33,717 nt of DNA, taken from the NCBI RefSeq assembly GCF_024124545.1, contig NZ_JAMXSF010000029.1, positions 1-33,717 of the forward strand, given 5' to 3'. The stretch is from Pseudoalteromonas sp. XMcav2-N (GTDB taxonomy: Bacteria; Pseudomonadota; Gammaproteobacteria; Enterobacterales; Alteromonadaceae). Of the stretch, positions 7,711 to 15,150 are shown in pieces. The translations under genes and the position numbers were made by a program. Within the stretch, counting starts at the first letter, position 1. Each line of letters starts with the position of its first letter. The notes beneath the pieces are model-generated. The model was given only the letters and a program-made list of their open reading frames with translations, searched no databases and was not told the origin of the DNA.

Positions 7711-8110
7711 CTATATCCTCCAACGCGGTTAAAATAGAACAATCATCAGCACTTTCTTCGCCGCCACAGCAACGCTCGGCCAGCACGCTCAGTGAGCGCT
7801 CGAATTTCAGTAATTCTTCAATTCTCTGCCGGGTTTGTGCCAGCTTCTGTAACGTCAGTGATTTCACTTCTTCACAGCTGTGATTGTGTTTATCAATTTT
7901 AATGGTCAGCAGTTCCTGAATATCTTTGAGACTGAAGCCCACTGCCTTTGCCCGCACAATAAAACGCATCTGCTCAAGCGCGCTATCGTCATATAACCGG
8001 TAACCTGCCGGGCTGCGAACACTGGCCTGCAACAGACCCTGACGCTCATAATAACGCAGTGTGTCGGTAGACACATTCAATTGTTTTGCAATATGGCCAA
8101 TCTTATACAT
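7697..8110 (-). CDS. ZntR/CadR-like MerR-family metal-responsive regulator
   Basis: A 137-residue MerR-family activator. The N-terminal winged helix (YKIGHIAKQLNVSTDTLRYYE, residues 2-22) is followed by GYRLYDD, a long dimerisation helix (about 80-112) and a metal-binding tail. Its numbering coincides with ZntR: C79 (HSCEE), C114/C115 (RCCGG) and C124 (DDCSIL) are kept, but the ZntR ligand H119 is Glu. This could alter metal preference or simply substitute an oxygen ligand. The gene is first in a two-gene operon with the metal permease and overlaps it by 14 bp. A typical MerR-type promoter precedes it (8145-8176), so it probably also activates itself. Confidence 0.88.
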   Translation of the reverse strand: MYKIGHIAKQLNVSTDTLRYYERQGLLQASVRSPAGYRLYDDSALEQMRFIVRAKAVGFSLKDIQELLTIKIDKHNHSCEEVKSLTLQKLAQTRQRIEELLKFERSLSVLAERCCGGEESADDCSILTALEDIDGSA

Positions 8111-8144
8111 AGTCAGTTTTGCCGTTCTTTATGAATCTGATCAC

Positions 8145-8176
8145 AGTATAAACCTTAGAGTTGAGTTCAAGGTCAA
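8145..8176 (-). promoter_or_regulatory. MerR-type promoter with 20-bp spacer and dyad operator
   Basis: On the minus strand, -35 is TTGACC (8176-8171) and -10 is TATACT (8150-8145), with a 20-bp spacer; a long spacer is the hallmark of promoters that MerR-family activators untwist. The spacer contains a dyad (8152-8173) with perfect ACCTT / AAGGT ends. It lies 35 bp upstream of the regulator's ATG. Confidence 0.8.
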
Positions 8177-8248
8177 GCACAAAGATAAACTTTGGCAATA
8201 AAAATGATACACTCGGCGCCATCTGTTAGTAAGGAATGTTTGCTCACC

Positions 8249-9196
8249 ATGAATATTGTTGTTTTAGATGCCGCCACACTGGCGGGTGTTAGCTTGGATC
8301 CGCTCAGAGAGTTTGGCACAGTCACCCAGTACGATACCACCTCAGCTGAACAGCTGATGTCACGTATACAGAGCGCAGATGTGGTGGTGACCAACAAGGT
8401 GGTGCTCAATGCCGATACTCTGAGCCAGCTGCCGACCCTCAGATTGATCTGCGTGGCCGCAACCGGCACCAATAATATCGACCTTGAAGCAGCTCGTACC
8501 CACAATATTGCGGTGACTAACGTGGCTGGCTACTCCACACCTTCAGTGGTGTTACATACTTTTACACTGCTTGGCAATCTGATGAGTAATATTCACCGCT
8601 ACGCGCAGGATTGTGCCAATGGTGCCTGGCAACGCAGCGAACTGTTTTGTCGTCTGAACTACCCAATTCACGATTTGTCGGGCAAACGCTTTGTGATAGT
8701 CGGCTATGGTAACCTTGGCCAGGCGGTTGCTAAGGTCGCCAGCGCCTTTGGAGCCGAAGTAGTGATTGCAGAGCGCCCGGGACAAGAGACAGTGCGTGCC
8801 GAACGCGTTGAATTTACCGAAGCACTGCGCAATGCCGATATTGTTTCCATTCATTGCCCTTTGACCGACACCACGCGCGATTTGTTCGATACCGATACCC
8901 TGGCACTGCTCCCGGCTCATGCCATCTTAATGAATACGGCACGCGGTGGCATTGTCAATGAACAGGCACTGGCGGATGCGCTTGCCAGCAAGCGGCTACT
9001 CGGTGCCGGCGTGGATGTACTCAGCGTGGAGCCCGCAGCAGCTGATAACCCACTAGTGCAGTATCAGGGGGATAACTTGTTACTGACTCCGCACACGGCC
9101 TGGGCCAGCCAGGAGTCAATCACCCGCCTGATCCAGGGCATAGCCGAGAATATTGGCAGCTTTTTACAGGGGCGCGAGCATAACCGGCTGGTGTAA
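8249..9196 (+). CDS. D-2-hydroxyacid dehydrogenase (glycerate dehydrogenase / HprA-like)
   Basis: An NAD(P)-dependent dehydrogenase of 315 residues that probably reduces a 2-keto acid such as hydroxypyruvate to its D-hydroxyacid. The Rossmann motif GYGNLG is near residue 150, the catalytic Arg lies in NTARGGIVNE, Glu in VDVLSVEP, and His in LTPHTAW near the C-terminus. The frame is open from 8192, but the ATG at 8249 (MNIVVLDA) is chosen because family proteins begin just before the first beta strand and AAGGA occurs upstream (8231-8235). The substrate is not determined; VDVLSVEPAAADNPLV resembles marine HprA-type enzymes. It is a single gene, divergent from the merR operon and followed by the repeat-rich gap. 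Confidence 0.85.
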   Translation: MNIVVLDAATLAGVSLDPLREFGTVTQYDTTSAEQLMSRIQSADVVVTNKVVLNADTLSQLPTLRLICVAATGTNNIDLEAARTHNIAVTNVAGYSTPSVVLHTFTLLGNLMSNIHRYAQDCANGAWQRSELFCRLNYPIHDLSGKRFVIVGYGNLGQAVAKVASAFGAEVVIAERPGQETVRAERVEFTEALRNADIVSIHCPLTDTTRDLFDTDTLALLPAHAILMNTARGGIVNEQALADALASKRLLGAGVDVLSVEPAAADNPLVQYQGDNLLLTPHTAWASQESITRLIQGIAENIGSFLQGREHNRLV

Positions 9197-9286
9197 CACA
9201 GTGGCGTACGGCTATATAGGAATGGGTGTCATTGGTGTAAATCATCATTGATGTAAATCACTATTGGTGTCACTCCTGAGTCGCCT
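9197..9286 (+). repeat. Short degenerate ATTGGTGT-type direct repeats
   Basis: Between the dehydrogenase stop and repeat copy 2, ATTGGTGT(A/C)A or close variants occur about every 16 bp (9230, 9248, 9264), followed by CTCCTGAGTCGCCTG. The same phrases recur in the tandem array at 9415-9632, so this looks like a decayed extension of it. Confidence 0.45.
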
Positions 9287-9439
9287 GCCCCTTTAAGCTC
9301 TGTCTATCATTGCTCCTAATCGGCATGCCTACACGCCGTCATCCCGGCCTGCGAGCCGGGAACTATTTGAATTCAGCGTAAGCGTATTTTTAGTCACCAC
9401 GTCGCCTGTTGGAAGTTCCCGCATCGAGTGCGGGATGAC
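9287..9439 (+). repeat. Dispersed repeat copy 2, with paired hairpins
   Basis: Second copy of the sequence at 4-157, same orientation, about 153 bp. The inverted ends are GTCATCCCG (9338) and CGGGATGAC (to 9439), with one hairpin at each end (CCCGGC/GCCGGG and CCCGCA/TGCGGG). The right end runs directly into the 82-bp tandem array, whose unit starts with the same GTTCCCGCA hairpin. Confidence 0.8.
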
Positions 9440-9632
9440 AGGCTGTGTATGTGGGAATAGGTGTTATTGGTGTCATTCCTGAGTCGCTTTTAAGTAGTTC
9501 CCGCATCGAGTGCGGGATGACAGACGGTGTATGCGAGAATAGGTGCAATTGGCGTCATTCCTGAGTCGCTTCTAAGTAGTTCCCGCATTGAGTTAGAGGT
9601 GACTGGCGGTGGATGTATGAGGGTGTGTGGTG
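9415..9632 (+). repeat. 82-bp tandem repeat array (about 2.7 units)
   Basis: GTTCCCGCAT starts at 9415, 9497 and 9579, an exact 82-bp period. Units 1 and 2 share the TGCGGGATGACAG hairpin arm, GAATAGGTG, ATTGG(T/C)GTCATTCCTGAGTCGCTT and TAAGTA. The third unit is degenerate (GCATTGAGTTAGAGG) and has lost the hairpin. It is not a CRISPR: the units are contiguous without distinct spacers. Confidence 0.8.
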
Positions 9633-9689
9633 ATAAGTTCGTGCTTTTAACCAACTATTGGTTAATTCATTCAAAATATCGCATTTCAT
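9555..9689 (-). pseudogene. Small ORF with a perfect Shine-Dalgarno, running into the repeat array
   Basis: On the minus strand AAGGAGGTGA (9704-9695), a near-complete anti-16S match, precedes an ATG at 9689 with about 8 bp spacing. The ORF encodes 44 residues beginning MKCDILNELTNSWLKAR and stops at 9555. The first 17-20 codons look like an ordinary protein start; the rest comes from the repeat units (9579 onward). The likely reading is the 5' remnant of a gene whose body was lost when the repeats arose or moved in. It could also be a short leader peptide. I recognise no family. Confidence 0.35.
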
Positions 9690-9705
9690 AATAGTCACCT
9701 CCTTA

Positions 9706-9734
9706 TCGAAAAACATAACCGCTTGATTTATAAT
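9706..9734 (+). promoter_or_regulatory. Candidate promoter of the DUF3192 lipoprotein gene
   Basis: TCGAAA (9706-9711), a 17-bp gap and TATAAT (9729-9734), about 75 bp before the ATG at 9809. The -10 is consensus; the -35 matches 4 of 6. Confidence 0.4.
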
Positions 9735-9808
9735 AATTTAAAAGTTGGCAAACTCTTTGCTGTATACAACTCAAAGAAAATAAAGACGGCTTAGCCTGGG
9801 ATATAACG

Positions 9809-10171
9809 ATGAAAAAATTACTAATTGCAACTGCGCTATTAAGTTCAACCGCACTAACTGGCTGTGTTGTTGCAGTCACAGATGGCGAATATAACGGTCA
9901 CCACGGCTGGAAGAAAGAACAAAAGCAGAATCGCGAAAAAATAAGCCAGCTCAAAATGGGCACTGAGTATCAGCACGTGCTGAACAAACTGGGTACCCCT
10001 GAGTTCACAGATATGGTATCTAAAGACGATACGGTTTATCAGGTACTGTACTTTGCAACCAACAGCAAACACTCCGACGGTGTCGTTACAAAAGATGAGT
10101 GCACACCCTTACTTTTCAAAAACAATAAACTGGTCGGTTTTGGTGACACTGCTCTGGCACACCTGCTGTAA
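9809..10171 (+). CDS. DUF3192 family lipoprotein
   Basis: A 120-residue predicted lipoprotein. The N-terminus MKKLLIATALLSSTALTGC has a signal peptide with lipobox LTGC (Cys19). The mature part has the DUF3192-like pattern: EQKQNREKISQLKMG, a small SmpA/OmlA-like region with VLNKLGTPEF, then VYQVLYFAT, DGVVTKDECTPLLF and NNKLVGFG. The BamE/SmpA-like fold of two short helices and a sheet is inferred from the pattern. Function is not known. The gene stands alone and converges on the REC-GGDEF gene with only 41 bp between stops. A weak SD precedes the ATG. Confidence 0.8.
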   Translation: MKKLLIATALLSSTALTGCVVAVTDGEYNGHHGWKKEQKQNREKISQLKMGTEYQHVLNKLGTPEFTDMVSKDDTVYQVLYFATNSKHSDGVVTKDECTPLLFKNNKLVGFGDTALAHLL

Positions 10172-10182
10172 ACAGCGCCCTG

Positions 10183-10213
10183 ACGGGATCAGAGTCTTGT
10201 ACTCTGAACCCGT
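10183..10213. terminator. Hairpin between convergent genes
   Basis: ACGGG-A-TCAGAGT, loop CTTGT, ACTCTGA-A-CCCGT: a 12-bp stem with one A/A mismatch, ending at the stop codon of the minus-strand gene. It may serve both directions. There is no U-tract on either side. Confidence 0.5.
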
Positions 10214-11115
10214 TACACCACATTCAATACTGCCTTTTGCTGGCGTTCGCGCGCATCATTAAGCGCCATGGCAGCCTGATCTAACGGCTCGTTGTGGTCT
10301 CTGGAAAAATCGGCTTTGGTATAACAAATACCCACACTCACTGTCACATGTGCGCAAGTTGGCGACGCGGGATGTCGTATGGCTAACGCAGCCACCGCTT
10401 TGTGAATCGCTTCGGACACTTCAAGCACTTCCACCTCACTGATATCACGGAGCAACGCAACAAAACGCCCGCCATCGTGTCGCGCTGTAAATCCATCCAT
10501 ATTGGTTATCAAACCGGAGACCACTTGGGCAATTTTACAGAGGCATTCATCGCCACTCGCATGACCAAATAACTGGTTGTAACGTTCAAAATGATCGACC
10601 CCCAACACAAATACCGCTAAAGGTCGCACACCCGACGCACACTGTCGCCAGTAGGTTGACAAAGTTTCATTCAGTGCACGGCGATTAGGTAACGATGTCA
10701 TGCTATCAATTAAAACTTGCTGGGACAGTTGATCGTTTCGCTGTTTGTTGCTGAGGTGGATTTTTACTCTGGCTTTCACAATGTTAGGGTTAAACGGCTT
10801 GGTTATGTAATCGACCGCGCCTTGCTGAAGGCTGTCTGCTTCATCCAAAAAACTGGCACTGGCGGAGATCACAATAACAGGTAACTGTGCGGTATCGGCA
10901 TTTGCTTTCAACGCTTGCAGAAAAGGTTCTGCCGCCCCCCCGAGCTGTTGATTGTCCATGATGATCAGGTCGATACTATTCGTTTTCAGTAACCCCTGCG
11001 CCTGCTCCTGAGATGAGCTCAGCGTGACGAAATAAGTTTCTTCCAGAGTATTTTGTAGTACCACCCGGTTGAGGGGATCCGGGTCTAACACCAGAATATG
11101 GGCCGATTTGTGCAT
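10213..11115 (-). CDS. Response regulator with REC and degenerate GGDEF domain
   Basis: A 300-residue REC-GGDEF protein. The receiver domain looks intact: acidic pair D11/D13, phospho-acceptor D54 in DLIIMD, and Lys in ITKPF. The output domain (about 130-300) keeps the fold signatures of a diguanylate cyclase (DSMTSLPNRRAL, FGHASGDECL, VSVGI), but the active site is broken: GGDEF is DGGRF (214-218, Arg in place of the catalytic Glu) and the metal-binding Asp of the usual DIDHF is Gly (LGVDHF). It is therefore unlikely to make c-di-GMP and may act as a binding or scaffold partner. It starts 4 bp after the hybrid kinase stop, with the AGGA ribosome site inside the kinase's last codons, so the pair is an operon and the kinase is the likely phosphodonor. 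Confidence 0.88.
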   Translation of the reverse strand: MHKSAHILVLDPDPLNRVVLQNTLEETYFVTLSSSQEQAQGLLKTNSIDLIIMDNQQLGGAAEPFLQALKANADTAQLPVIVISASASFLDEADSLQQGAVDYITKPFNPNIVKARVKIHLSNKQRNDQLSQQVLIDSMTSLPNRRALNETLSTYWRQCASGVRPLAVFVLGVDHFERYNQLFGHASGDECLCKIAQVVSGLITNMDGFTARHDGGRFVALLRDISEVEVLEVSEAIHKAVAALAIRHPASPTCAHVTVSVGICYTKADFSRDHNEPLDQAAMALNDARERQQKAVLNVV

Positions 11116-11119
11116 TTTC

Positions 11120-14100
11120 TTATCCTTTTAGCCACAACGAAATAAAACACAAAGTTTGTTCTACAGCCGTATAGAGTTGCTCACATAACTGTTCAGATGC
11201 TACCTCATCCGTTTGTTTTGCCAGCGCTTCACATTGACGCGCCTGATCTGCCAGGCGACGTAATCCAAGACCCGCAGCAGACCCTTTAATGGTATGTGCC
11301 AGACTCGCCAGTTCCGTAACAGTTTCAACACCCTGCAAACTCGTCATATACTCTTCACAAAGCTTAGCAAACTTTTCGAGCATAGTGCGTAGCAGCGCGT
11401 CTTTATTCATCATTTGTGTCAGCGCAAACGGATAATCAAACACAACTTCCCCTGCTGGCACATATTCCAGCAGTGCAAGGCATAGATCTGCAGGTGTGAT
11501 CGGCTTCACTAAAAATCCGTTGAGTCCCGTCGCCAGCGCTTGCTGCTTTTCCTGTTCATGAGCATTCGCGGTCAGCGCTACGATAGGTAGTGCCTGGCTG
11601 TTGAATTGGCGTCGCAGTTGCCTGCTGGCCTCATAACCGTCAATATTGGGCATATAAAGGTCCATCAATACCACATCCGGGCGCAGCTTCTGACAAATGG
11701 TCACTATATTCTCAGCATTGCTAAGCGCAATCACAGTTGCCCCACGCTGCTCCAGTACAGTTCTGCTAATATCCAGGTTCACCGGATTATCATCCACCAC
11801 AATACACAATAAAGGCGTTAAGGTATGGGTGTCTGGTAAAACGGTGGCCGACCTTTCCAGTGAACATACACTCAGGCTCTGATAAAACAGGGGGGCTGAC
11901 AACCTGATGGCATCAGACTCTGCAGGCAGAGCGTCGGTAAAGGAGTCTGTGTCAGGCACCAACCACTGTACTTGCCGTCCAAACTCAGTCTGACTCAATA
12001 TACGAACACGCTCTGCGTTGTCACAGGCCAGATAGGCAACAGAGCTGGTTGTATTGAGAGTGTTCAATTCCGTCTCACTTCCCTGGTGTATACCCTGATG
12101 AGCAAGATAAGGGAGAGGAGCCTGTCGCTCCAAAATTAGAAACAGAGATTGAAGACTGTCGTTGTCTGCCAGTGCCGCACGCTCTAGCCGTAAAGTAAAC
12201 TCAAACCGGCTGCCTACTTGTGGTGTACTCGAGAGTGTCACCTCTCCCCCGAGTAATTGAAGAACCTGTTTCACTATCGCCAGCCCGAGTCCAATGCCCT
12301 CATGTGGACGTGAGCTACTTTCATTCCCCTGAGTAAACGCATCAAATAAACGAGCCTGGTCTTCTTCACTAATGCCCGGACCTGTGTCCCAAACACAGAA
12401 CCTGACAGCCTGCTCCGGACCATGGCTGTCCTGCTGCAGGGACATAGTCAAGCCTACCCGGCCATGCTCAGTAAACTTCACCGCGTTCCCCAGCAGGTTC
12501 ATCAACACAAGTTTAATACGTGCCTCATCGCCAATTAAGCGAGGCCAAATAAAGGGGTCAACCTCCACCTCAAATTCCAGCTGTTTAGCACTGCTCAAAG
12601 GTGTAATTAAACTACTCAGGTTGGCAATCAGGTCAACAATACAAAACGGCTGGTTGTTGGATTTACCTTGTCCACTTTCGAGCCGGGCAAAGTTGAGGAT
12701 ATCGTTTAGCATCGCCAATAGCTGCTGGGCCGCACTTTCAATCTGCTCCAGCTTGTGCTGCTCCTCCCTTGCGTCCAATGCGGGTTTAAGAATGCTAACC
12801 AGACCCAGGATGGCATTAATCGGTGTACGGATTTCATGACTGATATTGGCAATAAAACGACTTTTGGCGTGATTGGCCCGTTCGGCATCAAGCCGGGCAC
12901 GAATGAGCGCCGTGACATTTTGTACGTGAATTACGAAGTATTTTGGGTTTTTCTGTTTGTCCCAGACCAAAGAGACACTCAGGTGCAGCCAGCGTTTTGG
13001 ATCCTGCTGAGCCAGGCTCAGTTCACTGGCTCCCTGTCGCTCGTGTAAACAATGATCCAGTACATCATTTAATGCTTCAACATCTGCATCTTCAAACACA
13101 CTGTACAGACTGCTGCCAATATCTACCCGGTCGAATAACTTACGCGCAGTCCGATTGAGCTCTAGTACCAGCCGGTCGATAGACAACAGGATCACGCCGT
13201 TTGGTGCATACTCGATAGCCGCTTTAAAATTTTGCTCCGATGCCCTGAGTGCAGTCAGCGCCTGTTGTTGTTCACTGATGTCCCGAGCTACCCCTAAGGT
13301 GCCAATACGCTTGCGCAGATCATTGTATAAAGGAGAAACCGTGATCAGGTAACTGCTCCCCTCTAGTACCAGTGTATCAGTCAGACTTTGTCCCTGCCGA
13401 TTCATTGCCAGTTCCAGGTCCAGTAAGGCCAGATGTCGTTCGGTCACTTCCTGATGTTCACGTGCAACCAAGTCAACCTGAGCGACTCCAATAAACCGCT
13501 CAAACGCCTCATTGCAGCCAATAAAAGAACCATCGATGTTCTTATAGTAAACCAAATCAGGTACTGAATTTAGTACGGTTTTAAGTAAGGCGGCCTGGCG
13601 CTCTTTGGCTTCAAGGCTTCGTGAAAGTGCTTTCTTCTGTTGCTGAACCTGTTCATCAAGCCTTAAATTGTTTTCCTGAAGCTGCTGTAACGCATTGCGC
13701 TTTTGTGTAACAACCCGTTTGATTTCAATAAACCATGGCTGCCAGTCTTTTGGAACCGCATAATTCATTGTCGCTTGTGGAGTATTTTCCTGATAGGTCA
13801 GATACTTTACAAAGTGCTTAAGGGGGCGAATAAAGACCTGGGCGTTGAGCCATACATAAGCGGCAAAGGTGGACACTATAAATAAGATCAGGAAACCCAG
13901 TTCGAGTAATACTTCATATCGCGCCGGCGCAGAAAAGCTTGCTTCACTCTGAACAAAACGCAGTGTAAAAGGCTGTTCCGGGGGTTGATAACTAAAACGT
14001 ACACCACCTTCCCAGGGAAGCTTATCATTGTGTGATGGGTCTGCTTCTGGCTCACGGTAAGCTTTGCTGGTGGCCAGCGTTACGCCCGGCTGGGTGCCCT

Positions 14101-14815
14101 TCAACGCCAGCTCCCCTCCACCAAAGGTCATCTGCTGTAATCGACCAGCCAATTTATCTACATCGTAGATAAGCAGTATCTGTGCAAGCGAGCCACTGGC
14201 CAGGCGCTGTCCGAGCGCAAAATAATGCTTGCCAAATACCCGGGTTGGCATACTCGTGGCGGTGATCCCCTGACTGAATTGCGGTGTAAAACGCGATTCG
14301 ACGATGGCCGTTAATAAGTTGCTCTGGCTGGTATCGCGTCGCTTAACAAAGGCAAAACCATTATCCTGAATAAATACGACCGCTTCGAGCTCATCAATCA
14401 GGGCCAATGCAGTATCAAAACTGGGACCCAAAGCCATGATTTGCTGCCATTGCGCAACGAGTGCGCCCGTGGGCACAAACCTGCCCAATCCGACAACTTC
14501 CCCTCCATTGTCGGGAAGCTGCCGATAAAAATACCCCGCCTGCTGACGAATATTTTGTTGCCAGTTTTCATCCAGCTGATAGCGAATAGGCTCAGCCAGA
14601 CTATCTCGAATACTGGTTATGACGGTCTGCGCAGCCAGCGTTTCCTGCTCTACTTGACCTGCAAGGACATAAAATTGAGCCTGATACACCTGATATTGGC
14701 GTTCAAGTTTGATCTGATACAAATGAAAACAGAGCACCACCGCAAGTAGCATAGGCACCAGCAAAGCAATGCTGATAGCCTTTCGATAGTTCTTAAGAGG
14801 GAGAAATTCCGGCAC
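11120..14815 (-). CDS. Tripartite hybrid sensor histidine kinase (PAS-PAS-HisKA-HATPase-REC-HPt)
   Basis: A 1231-residue membrane sensor kinase. In order: cytoplasmic tip, TM1 (about 14-32), a periplasmic sensor region (about 33-300), TM2 (about 304-323), a linker with a coiled coil (about 380-410), PAS 1 (about 415-525, PDLVYYKNIDGSFIGCN), PAS 2 (about 530-640), HisKA with H660 in ANISHEIRTP, HATPase with NAVKFT, DTGPGI and GIGLGL (about 770-845), a receiver with D1052 in VVLMDLYMPNIDG, and a C-terminal HPt with H1174 in LAHTIKGSAAG. All phosphorelay residues are present (H-D-H). The frame opens at GTG 14815; AAGGA lies about 18 bp ahead, so the exact start is uncertain. The next gene is the degenerate REC-GGDEF protein, its probable partner. 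The signal sensed is unknown. Confidence 0.9.
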   Translation of the reverse strand: MPEFLPLKNYRKAISIALLVPMLLAVVLCFHLYQIKLERQYQVYQAQFYVLAGQVEQETLAAQTVITSIRDSLAEPIRYQLDENWQQNIRQQAGYFYRQLPDNGGEVVGLGRFVPTGALVAQWQQIMALGPSFDTALALIDELEAVVFIQDNGFAFVKRRDTSQSNLLTAIVESRFTPQFSQGITATSMPTRVFGKHYFALGQRLASGSLAQILLIYDVDKLAGRLQQMTFGGGELALKGTQPGVTLATSKAYREPEADPSHNDKLPWEGGVRFSYQPPEQPFTLRFVQSEASFSAPARYEVLLELGFLILFIVSTFAAYVWLNAQVFIRPLKHFVKYLTYQENTPQATMNYAVPKDWQPWFIEIKRVVTQKRNALQQLQENNLRLDEQVQQQKKALSRSLEAKERQAALLKTVLNSVPDLVYYKNIDGSFIGCNEAFERFIGVAQVDLVAREHQEVTERHLALLDLELAMNRQGQSLTDTLVLEGSSYLITVSPLYNDLRKRIGTLGVARDISEQQQALTALRASEQNFKAAIEYAPNGVILLSIDRLVLELNRTARKLFDRVDIGSSLYSVFEDADVEALNDVLDHCLHERQGASELSLAQQDPKRWLHLSVSLVWDKQKNPKYFVIHVQNVTALIRARLDAERANHAKSRFIANISHEIRTPINAILGLVSILKPALDAREEQHKLEQIESAAQQLLAMLNDILNFARLESGQGKSNNQPFCIVDLIANLSSLITPLSSAKQLEFEVEVDPFIWPRLIGDEARIKLVLMNLLGNAVKFTEHGRVGLTMSLQQDSHGPEQAVRFCVWDTGPGISEEDQARLFDAFTQGNESSSRPHEGIGLGLAIVKQVLQLLGGEVTLSSTPQVGSRFEFTLRLERAALADNDSLQSLFLILERQAPLPYLAHQGIHQGSETELNTLNTTSSVAYLACDNAERVRILSQTEFGRQVQWLVPDTDSFTDALPAESDAIRLSAPLFYQSLSVCSLERSATVLPDTHTLTPLLCIVVDDNPVNLDISRTVLEQRGATVIALSNAENIVTICQKLRPDVVLMDLYMPNIDGYEASRQLRRQFNSQALPIVALTANAHEQEKQQALATGLNGFLVKPITPADLCLALLEYVPAGEVVFDYPFALTQMMNKDALLRTMLEKFAKLCEEYMTSLQGVETVTELASLAHTIKGSAAGLGLRRLADQARQCEALAKQTDEVASEQLCEQLYTAVEQTLCFISLWLKG

Positions 14816-15150
14816 GCAGCGGCTCGATGTTAGTTCCTTGTTTTAGCAAGAGTAACCAGCACTAAGCTATCTTTCAAGTGGATATGATCCCTGTTGAACG
14901 ACGCTAAAAGCTTGATGAGGGTCTTATAGCCTTTACGCTGAACAAATAAACACATGGCTGCGGCTGAACAGTCAAAATAAATTGAGGAAACACAGCCGTT
15001 GTGAACACAATCGCTTTAGGGGTAGTCATAGCAACAAGCAGATGATAATCATTGCGGGTTGGTACTAAACCGGCACCATCAACGGGCCAGAGAACAGCAC
15101 TCTGGCAACATAACAGGCCAGCCATGTCCATAGCTGACCTGTTGATTTAG
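14816..15150. other. Intergenic gap between phoH-like gene and hybrid kinase
   Basis: About 335 bp. It should hold the kinase promoter at its left side and the 3' end of the phoH-like transcript at its right side (hairpin 15112-15143). An open frame of 75 codons at 14904-15131 (minus) has no recognisable protein features and is not counted as a gene. No convincing promoter hexamers were found. Confidence 0.5.
15112..15143 (-). terminator. Hairpin after the PIN-PhoH gene
   Basis: Stem AACAGGTCAGC / GCTGGCCTGTT (11 bp with one G-T pair), 7 bp past the stop codon of the minus-strand gene. It lacks a U-tract. Confidence 0.5.

Noticed and set aside
8192..8248. N-terminal extension of the hydroxyacid dehydrogenase by 19 codons
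   Set aside because: The family starts directly with the first beta strand (MNIVVLDA), and AAGGA is upstream of the later ATG.
9415..9632. CRISPR array
   Set aside because: The repeated units are 82 bp long and contiguous, with no unique spacers and no cas genes in the window.
12372..12839. 155-codon frame on the plus strand
   Set aside because: Antisense shadow of the hybrid kinase HisKA/HATPase region.
14904..15131. 75-codon frame on the minus strand
   Set aside because: No recognisable motif and no clear ribosome site; overlaps the hairpin after the PIN-PhoH gene.
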